Shown: positions 56,400-64,000 of the stretch, one piece after another
How the letters are laid out: each line of letters starts with the position of its first letter
How positions within the stretch are numbered: position 1 is the first letter of the stretch
Assembly: GCA_015680685.1 (NCBI GenBank)
Contig: MNCI01030754.1
Location: 164,836-228,835 of the forward strand
Direction: 5' to 3'
Origin: Gnetum montanum
Lineage: Eukaryota; Streptophyta; Gnetopsida; Gnetales; Gnetaceae
DNA length: 64,000 nucleotides
The notes under the pieces: generated by a model
Databases searched by the model: none
Told to the model about the DNA's origin: nothing
Seen by the model: the letters and a program-made list of their open reading frames with translations, nothing else
Translations under genes and position numbers: made by a program

Positions 56400-57480
56400 A
56401 CAGTAGCATTCTTACCTATCTCCTCACCCAACAAATACCACAAGAGTTAAACCTTAAGAAGAAATGATAGTTTCTTCACCGAGCCAAGTACTTTATAGAA
56501 ATCAATGGGCAACTTTACAAAGTATGTCTCGATGGCTTAGTTCGATGGTGTGTTCCTGATATAGATCAACTACGAGTTTTCCAAGACTCTCATGAGGGTC
56601 CTTGTGGGGGTCATTACGCTAAGAGATGAACAGCCATCAAGATCTTGCTTGTAGGATATTATTGGCCTACATTGTTTCGGGATGCCCATCAATTCATCCA
56701 ATCTTGTGAGTTCTATCAACATGATGGGGGAATGACTGCTAGAATGGAGGATTTGGAATAATAGATTCAACCATTAGAACCATCCGACATTTGGGGAATT
56801 GATTTTATGGGGCTGATTACACCAATGTCCAATAGAAAAGCTTACATTATTGTTGCCATTGATTACCTAACAAAATGAAAGCAACTGCTGTTAAAGATTG
56901 TACATCATCTACAGCTACAAGATTTATTCAACAATAAATCATAAACAAGTTTGGTGTGCCACATGCACTTATTTCAGATAATGGTACACACTTCACAGGT
57001 GCAAATTTTCGAAAATTAATGCAATGCTTAGGGGTTGAGCATAAATTGACAACACCATACCACCCCCAAGCAAATGGTCAAGCCAAAGTCACCAATAGGG
57101 AGATTACAAAAATATTGACAAGAACTATTAGCAACTTTAGGTGAGACTAGAGCACTAAACTGAATGATGCTCTTTGGGCATAACGCTCCACATGGAAACT
57201 CCCTACAAGCTACTCTCCCTATGAGTTAGTGTATGGTAAATTACTAACACTTTCCATTCAAACTGAGCTTTGTACACTATCCATAGCATGTGACCTCAAC
57301 CTTGACCTTGATCTAGCACAAAAAAAATGGTTATTAACCCTTAATTTGCTAGATGAAAATCAATTAGTTACCCTATCATCTAACAAATTTCACATGCCCT
57401 TCAATAAACAACATCATGACCTAAGAATTAGGAAAGTTAAATATCAGCCAGGAGATAAGGTTCTCTACTAGAATCCCACA
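56400..57480 (+). pseudogene. E3 integrase
   Basis: Zinc-finger region: DSHEGPCGGHYAKR, YYWPTLFRDAHQFIQ and CEFYQ, with the second Cys of the C-x2-C replaced. The core has WGIDFMGLITPM with the first Asp, then in another frame ALISDNGTHFTGANF with the second Asp and QANGQAKVTNREI, where the catalytic Glu is replaced by Lys. The C-terminal frame 57229-57471 ends LRIRKVKYQPGDKVLY, the integrase tail motif. Frameshift near 56880 and stops make it inactive. Confidence 0.8.
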
Positions 57481-57619
57481 CATGTGCCACAATGTACTAA
57501 ATTTCAAACACTGTGGGAAGGACCTTATATTATTTATGCAACTTTTCCTTTAGGGGCCATGAAAATATACAAACCTGAGAGCCCGGATAAGAGACTATTG
57601 GTCAACGTACAATAAACCA

Positions 57620-59626
57620 AACCTCTTCATGAGCTTAGGATAGCCAGTACACATGCTACCTCTATTGATGGACAACCCTACTCATTATTTTGGATCTTTT
57701 CCTTCCAACTTAGTCATGGAGGAGATGGCCACCTATGCTAACCATTCTAGGCCCTCAGTTTTGAATTTTTGTTTTACACATTCTTTCAACTTTTCTTATT
57801 TTTGTTTTAACCATCGTTCATGTTTTTACTATTTCTTTGTTTGCTTGATTTACTTTTATTCGTCATCTAATAAGTGCTCATGATGGTGGATTGAATTATA
57901 TTATATTGATTGCTAATGTTTGGTTTTTACCTTTGAATTATGATGTTGATATTAAGGTATGGTTCTTTTGGTAAAAAAGGCAATGAGTCCATGCCATCCA
58001 CTCATCCATACAACTCTATGATCTTCTTTGGCTTGGAACTATATAGTCCCTTTTTTCTAAGGAAAGTTTTAATGAATTGGTGGCTGGGTACTTTTCAAAC
58101 CAAGGAAAGACTCAAAGGATGAAAAGGGTGTGAATTCAAGGGGATTCAATGCATTTGTGATGGCCATTCACTTAGGTGCTTGGATGCTTTTTCTTGGGTT
58201 TTCCACCATTCTAACATTGTTCAAAAATTAGGAAGCTAAGTGAATAAAAATAAGTCTTTGCATGGTGTGGTTCTCACTCAAAAAAATAACAAAAAAAAAG
58301 AAAAAAAAAGTGAGAATTCAAAGCACACCCCTTAGACATAATAAATCAATATGGGCTACAAGCATTGGTTATGGAACTAAAACAATATGTTACCCATTCC
58401 TAAAGGTTCCCTCTAACTAAGGTCCTTTCTCGCTTCCTACTTCTCCATCTCTCTCTCTTTAGAATGGTGGTAACTTTTTGTGGAAGCATTCTTGTTACTT
58501 CAGGTGGATAGATTGGTCAAGTGTATTGATGCAAGGTCATTGGATGTGGTTTGTTTGAGTCTGGATTTGGGATGAGTTCTACTCAGTCACATTAACCATA
58601 AAGTACACAAGGGGATTTACACAACCTTGTTCTTGGGATTCCATTCCATTCTCTCCTCTCCATCTTTCTTCCCATTTTCCACCTCATTTTTAGTTTTATC
58701 ATTAGTCCATTTTAGGTTGATTCATTTTTTATTTTATTTTTTTTGGTGAATTCTTGTGGGTAAGTTTTTAACTCTTACTTCCAAATGACATTCCTAGAGC
58801 CTATGGACTCTTTGGTTTGTGGGTTTGTCATGGCATAAAAGGCATGAACCTACTTTGGGGAGGATCCACTGGCATTTCTTTTTGGTGCAATTGTTAACTT
58901 TTTTCTCTTAAACATTTCCTGCAATCAATCATTTCTTGTTTCATCCCCATCCATAACATCCATTTTATTGGCATTGCCATTGATATTTTTCATCTTTCTT
59001 GTTTCTCATGTTTTTCCATCTTATAGCTACCAAAGGTTCGCTCTTAGTCATGGGGGCCCTGGCACAAATTTTTTAATTTTTTCCATTTTACTAATTTCCT
59101 AACTCCTACACCTTGGGTAGTTGCTAGTGATAAATCTCCAAACCAGTTTATGCCATAACCACAACTCAACCAATGCGCTTCATATCAAGGCAAGGTATCA
59201 ACTGGATTATGGATTATCTATCCTTGCTCATTTTTTATTGTGTTGTGTGTGCATATGGCAATCATACAAACAATGGACTAGGCTTGGATGAAGCACTCAA
59301 GATGGACTGGAACTAGAGCATTTACGAAAGGAGTAAGTCTAGTGGCGTGGCTATGGATAAACAACAGAAGGCACAATCTTAGCATTGGCAGAAACATGCT
59401 TCATTTTCTTTCTCTCTCTTTCTCTACAAGCTGCCAAATAAAGGCTTGGATGTCATTTATGTATGAGTGTTCACCAAAATGTTGTAATATGCTTATTAAT
59501 CCATCACTGGGCATGTTGAGTCTATCATCCCATTCCACCGTCAATTGTCAATTAGTCAATAATCCCATACCTTCCTAATATTTTGTAAGGAACTCGAGGA
59601 TGAGTTTTCATTCAGTCATGGGGGTT
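57620..59626 (+). mobile_element. 3' untranslated region of E3
   Basis: This 2.0-kb region matches E2 42496-44461 in reverse complement. It ends in a purine tract CATGGGGGTTT (about 59618-59627). No env-like frame as described in some Athila elements is visible. Microhomology around 57672 marks where the E2 deletion ends. Confidence 0.75.
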
Positions 59627-60677
59627 TAATGAGAGCAGTTACTCTAGCAGTTTATTCTAATTATTAGAGTGGTTATTATTGGAGTGGTTACTCTAATAAT
59701 TAGAGCGATTATTATTGGAATAATTATGCTAATTATTAGAGTGGTTATTATTGGAGCGGTTACTCTAATAATTAGAATGGTTATTATTGGAGTGATTACT
59801 CTAATTATCAGAGTGGTTATTATTGGAGTGGTTACTCTAATAATTAGAGTGGTTATTATTAGAGCGGTTATCATTAGAGTGGTTCCTCTAATTATTAGAG
59901 CAGTTATTCTAATTATTAGAGTGGTTGCTCTAATTACTAGAGTAGTTGCTCCCAAGTCTATAAATATAGTACCCAAGCACACAATTAAAAAGAAGTCTTG
60001 TAGTAATCAAGTAGTGGAAGTTAGAGTAGTTTCCAAGTGCCCATAGCAAGAGGTCGAAGTGTGGATGGATCTTTATTTGAGCATTGTGTACTTAAGCACA
60101 CCTTGTGTATGGTAATAAAGACGAGCTCTTTGATTCATCCTTGCAGCAGTTGAGATTTTTTTTCTTACTCATTTCTTTTATTTTATTTTCTTATGCATTT
60201 GTTTTATTTTATTTTATTTTATGCACTTTACATTTCTATTATTAGCATAGAAATTCATTTTGATCAATTAAGCAAATTGTTAAATTACACTCAGTACAAT
60301 CACTTTGAGCATGTGTGTAACACTTGGTAAGCTAGTAATGATTAGCATTTGGTAATCCTAGTAGTGTTGCACTAGTTCAAGATGTGTCCAGCAAGTGAGA
60401 ATAGATGCTAGTATTAGGATTAGTTAGAACTTAGTTAATGAGTAGTTAAGTTAAATTAGTCACCTAGTTATCTCCCTCTTTCCCTATTAGCACAGGACAT
60501 AAAAACATAAAAGATATAAAAATCATATGCCTCAAGCTTACTTAACCATACAATCGTGACATACAAGTAATTTTGGAAAGACAATGATCAACCAACCCGT
60601 CCTTGTTCCACAAGGGCACATAAGCACGTATTCCTTGGAATCACAGTATGAAACAAACTTTCGTGGTGACTCATCCA
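59627..60677 (+). mobile_element. LTR2-e, 3' LTR of E3
   Basis: It starts TAATGAGAGCAG after the purine tract and contains a 36-bp tandem array (59641-59945), then TATAAATA at 59959-59966, AATAAA at 60114-60119, and the CAATCACTTTGAGCATG and ACCATACAATCGTGACAT blocks of LTR2. It ends around GACTCATCCA, but there the sequence also matches the downstream repeat R5, so the right border is uncertain. At about 1,050 bp it is longer than other LTR2 copies because of the array. Confidence 0.75.
59641..59945. repeat. 36-bp minisatellite in LTR2-e
   Basis: Units such as GGTTATTATTGGAGTGGTTA followed by CTCTAATAATTAGAGT repeat about five times, then break into half-units of 18-21 bp. Each unit contains the palindrome-like CTCTAATAATTAGAG. 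It occupies the position directly upstream of the TATA box where other LTR2 copies have GATATCGC repeats. Period 36 creates long Val/Ile frames on both strands that are not genes. Confidence 0.92.
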
Positions 60678-61715
60678 CACTAATTACTCTAGAGATCAAG
60701 CTCTAGTAAATGGTGTAACCTAGTTCCCATCAAAGTCTACACCAACTCACTAGACAGTGATGAAGCACAATCATACCAAGCTTTTCTTATATTCATTTTT
60801 TATGCTCTCAAATCTATAAAATGATGTCTCAAAAGATAAAGACACAATGACCAGCACCCAACACCCATGTCTCATTACATTTATCATATTTTACATATAT
60901 CAATTGAAATAATTTTTGAAACAAATATTTAAATTATATCTATATACAATTCATGAATCTCTAACAATGAGAAATATCTTGAAAAAAATATTTAAAACCA
61001 TTATATGCACATAGGCTTCATGCATAAATAATAGGTGTAGACAAAGTAAAGAATAGAAATGAATAACAACATATAAATAATTCCATAAATAATAGGCAAT
61101 GACAACATAAATTTATAAATTATTGACTTTTCTACAATGATAATTTGCATAGGAACTTGTTTGGTTAATAATCATCTAACTACAAATCATGATTTGAAGT
61201 GGACTTTAGTGGTGAATCATCCACACTAATTGCTAGAGAGATCAAGATCTAGTAATTGGTGTAAATTAGTCCCCATCAAAGTCTGCACCAACTCACTAAA
61301 CGTAATGATGAAACACAACCATATCAAGCTCTTATTTTATTCATTTTTTTCATGTTCTCAAATCTATAAAATAATGTCTAGAAAGATGGATACATAATGG
61401 CCTTCACCCATCACCTATGTCTCATTATATTTATCATAGTTTACATCTAGAAGTTAAATTAATTTTTGAAACATAGATTTAATGTAGGCACAATGACATT
61501 GAATTAATTGAAAGTCTGTTCCAAGTCTCTAGACATAGTAATGGAAATAACCAAACCAAGCTCTCATTTTTTACAATTATAAAATCGAAATGAATCTTTT
61601 ATTTTTCTTAGAAATAAAAAAAATGATCTTTAGTAGGATGAAGACACTATGGTCATCCTCCATCACCTAAGTCTCATTTTATTTAACATATATTACATAT
61701 TTAAATTTAATTTCT
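60655..61715. repeat. R5: three diverged tandem copies of about 300-540 bp
   Basis: The block at 60655-60910 (CATCCACACTAATTACTCTA, later CAAATCTATAAAATGATGTC and CACCCATGTCTCATTACATT-like text) recurs at 61195-61450 and more weakly at 61480-61700. AT-rich sequence separates the copies. No gene is seen. 61716-62640 is AT-rich and holds nothing recognisable except a 46-bp assembly duplication at 62326-62419. Confidence 0.75.
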
Positions 61716-62325
61716 TTTCAATACCTACTATGCTTGTCATCAACCACCTCAATTAACACTAAAAATTTTGTCACCAAAACAATGAAGATGGAATGCAGAT
61801 AAATCAAAAATCCAAAAGGACAGAAGCATTACATTTTGCAAAAGATAGAAACAACATCTTAACAAAGTGAAGGTATGCTTAAAGATAATGATGGTAGATA
61901 GGGAAAGCACATCTAAAAATATCAGGTATTCTACTAATCCTTTTCCTCACTTTATACACATTTTTATATTAAACACCATCCAAAAAAAATTATTTTTTCT
62001 CTATATGATTGACTCACTCATTTCCTTTCAAATCTCTACGTTCTAAAATTCAGGAATTGTAGAAGCCTCACAAGTAACAAAAGAATATTTCATATTCTTA
62101 TCATCATCGATAGAGACAAAAAGATGATCCAAGTACTATTTTCATTAACGAGGTTTTTTCAAGTAATCTTCTTATTCATCACAAGTAGACTATAATCAAT
62201 TTTCCCTTCGTATTACAACTATTACCATCAAAACATTTCAATATACATTCATCTATTTGCCTTGTTTTCATTTTATATTTCTCTAGTTTTTTCTATCTAT
62301 ATTTTCTTGTAAATTCTCATATGAA

Positions 62326-62419
62326 TATGTTTATTTTGTTATTGCAAAGTATAATAATTTTATTTTCAAATNCTATGTTTATTTTGTTATTGCAAAGTAT
62401 AATAATTTTATTTTCAAAT
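62326..62419. other. Assembly join: 46-bp duplication around one N (62372)
   Basis: Exact 46-bp copies flank the N and one extra base, in AT-rich DNA. Confidence 0.93.
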
Positions 62420-62649
62420 TAATTACTATATATTATAATAAACAAGAACATTATTTAAAAATGCATTTCCAAAAGTATTTTTATTGGAATGAACATTTCC
62501 ATACAGTCTTAATTATCAATATATTTCCAAAAATTGTCAAAAAAAAAACATTTTTTCTGTACATGTTAAATTTCAGTGACATCCAAGTACATGTCCAAAA
62601 TACAGTGTCTAAATATTAGTATAAAATACATGATAATGCTTATATGTGT

Positions 62650-63010
62650 AATCCCTCATAATTATACATGAAATAATAGGTGACTCAGGCATGCAATACA
62701 TTAGGATGCTTGGCCATGCAACCCCTCGAAATTATACGTAATATAGTAGGTTGCTCAAGTGTGCAACCTCATATAATTGGACTCAAAACAAGAGGTTACT
62801 CAAGCATGAAACCCCTTGTAATTATACACAAAATAGTAGGTTGATTGGGTGTGAACCCTTTTATAATTATAATCAAAGCAAGATATTTTTGGGAAGTGAA
62901 ACCTCTTATAATTTTACAATAATCTCTAGGTTGCTCAATCATGCAACCTCTTATAATTATAAAAAACTACAAGTTTCTCATTCATTTAACCTCTCATAAT
63001 TGTGATATAA
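62650..63010. repeat. 45-bp minisatellite with hairpin units
   Basis: About eight units recur every 44-47 bp, each with AGGTTGCTCAAGYRTGCAAC followed by CTCTTATAATTATA. AGGTTGC and GCAACCT can pair as a stem with an 8-base loop. Looser copies continue to about 63620. The 82-codon frame 62751-62999 is periodic (15 residues) and is a by-product of the repeat. Confidence 0.85.
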
Positions 63011-63712
63011 ATAATATGTTGATATCCCATAAAACCTTCAAGGATTTTTCTAAAATATAGAATCCTCATTTCGCTTACATACTCTCAATACTTATCCAAG
63101 AGGAATAAGTTGCTTCGACGTGCAACCTCTTATAATGATAATAAAAACATGAGATTAATTAGATGCGATACGTCTGAATAGTGCTAATACTTTTGGTTGA
63201 TAGTGTGTTGCCTTCTAGTATTAGATAAAAAAATAGGTTTATCTGTCATGAATTGTACTAGGATTTTTCTTAAGAAAGAGGTCTTAGTTTTGATTACAAT
63301 CTATGAATATTTCTTCAAAATAATAGGTTTCCCAGGCATGCATCTTGTATAAATGATACCAATAAGTCTATGTTCCTAGGTTGTGAAGCCTTCTATAATT
63401 ATACTGAAAACATCATATGGATCGTTAGTTAATTCTACATGAATTATTATGAAAAAAGCATGGTCTTCATTAGATATACAACCTATCAATATCTATCCAT
63501 ATGGAACTATTTTTGCAAGTAAAATAGATTCTATAAGTATCCTAGAAATAGGTTTCTTAAGTGTGTAGAATTTCATAATTATATTGAAAACTATTAGCTT
63601 CTCAACTCGTGAAACATATATGGATTTGTATAATATACATGTGGTTCTTTGTTCTAACAACCTATTTATATTAGTATAAGATAAAAGAGGTTGTATTATG
63701 AATAAACTCTAT

Positions 63713-64000
63713 TGATCAGTGGCGAGGTACCCCTACACTCAACCATACGAAACGAGCGTAGCACGCACAATCCGGTCGAACTCCACAGACTAAATGCCTA
63801 AACGCCGCAAGGAACACTTGGGGTTAATTAATCGTTGTCTTCCCAGACTTACTTGTTTTTGTCACGGTGTATGGTTAAGTAACTCCGAGGTATATGATTT
63901 TTTTGGTATTTTCTAGTTTATCTCCTATGCTAAACGGTGAAGGGTTGAGAGACTAAAACTAATTCTAACTACAGCACTAAGTCCTAGCATCAGCATCCAT
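63713..64000 (-). mobile_element. LTR2-f, truncated by the window edge
   Basis: The plus strand starts TGATCAGTGGCGAGG and then follows LTR2-b/c closely (CCCTACACTCAACCATACGA). In the sense (minus) direction this is the last 288 bp of an LTR. The left flank lacks a primer site, so it is a 3' or solo LTR. Confidence 0.85.

Noticed and set aside
57620-59626. An env-like gene downstream of the E3 integrase, as in some Athila elements
   Set aside because: No long frame, signal peptide or membrane segment survives there, and E2 shows the same non-coding pattern.
59644-60046. Long Val/Ile-rich frames on both strands
   Set aside because: They result from a 36-bp tandem repeat, which is a multiple of three, and are perfectly periodic on both strands.
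62751-62999. 82-codon frame with a 15-residue period
   Set aside because: It follows the 45-bp repeat unit and has no start context or homologue in other units.

Overview
This window is nuclear DNA of a large-genome plant. It consists almost entirely of decayed, nested LTR retrotransposons of the Ty3/gypsy type. Introns with plant-like GT..AG borders, plant-type primer-binding sites and Tat-, Athila- and chromovirus-like pol domains support this. A gymnosperm or a similar repeat-rich seed plant is a reasonable guess, but the sequence alone does not settle the species. I see no intact host gene, rRNA, tRNA, CRISPR array or bacterial feature.

Layout. 1-2516: the 3' end and 3' LTR of a 'LTR1' element (copy A). 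2553-4195: a dispersed repeat, R3. 5511-9690: an antisense gypsy pol (G3) with an RNase H-like domain before RT and no gag, followed by its LTR (from 9690) and a 197-base gap (10449-10645). 10972-30298: a complete 19.3-kb Tat-like element (E1). Its two ~1.9-kb LTRs are flanked by the 5-bp duplication TTAGG, and it sits inside a sense-oriented LTR of the second family (LTR2-a). 30569-38733: a second R3 copy, split by a 6.5-kb non-coding LTR element (LTR4, duplication AAATT). 38755-39560: a diverged LTR2. About 41.3-50.8 kb: a chromovirus-like gag-protease remnant (E4), split by E2. E2 is a 7.0-kb antisense Athila-like element (duplication GGGAT) that has gag and protease but has lost RT to integrase. 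50.8-60.7 kb: a head-to-head chimera of an antisense LTR2 end and a sense Athila-like gag-pol (E3) with its 3' LTR. 60.7-63.7 kb: tandem repeats. 63713-64000: another LTR2 running off the end.

The most notable item is inside E1. Between its protease (ending 16907) and its reverse transcriptase (from about 23080) lies an antisense gene of about eight exons (17854-22247, minus strand). Its GT..AG introns are mostly 85-135 bp and the reading phase is preserved at every junction. A good sense 3' splice site (23071-23079) lies just before RT, so the whole block could be an Ogre-like intron of the retrotransposon. The block is bracketed by minisatellites sharing a (C)CTTAAACT core, and a third such array lies after integrase. 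I do not recognise the protein.

Other points: four GTAGC-type palindromes at matching positions in all three LTR1 copies, with related words in the introns of the antisense gene; an ACACGTGGC box upstream of the LTR1 TATA box; two RNase H domains in E1; and five single-N joins whose flanks repeat the same 41-49 bases, which are assembly artefacts.
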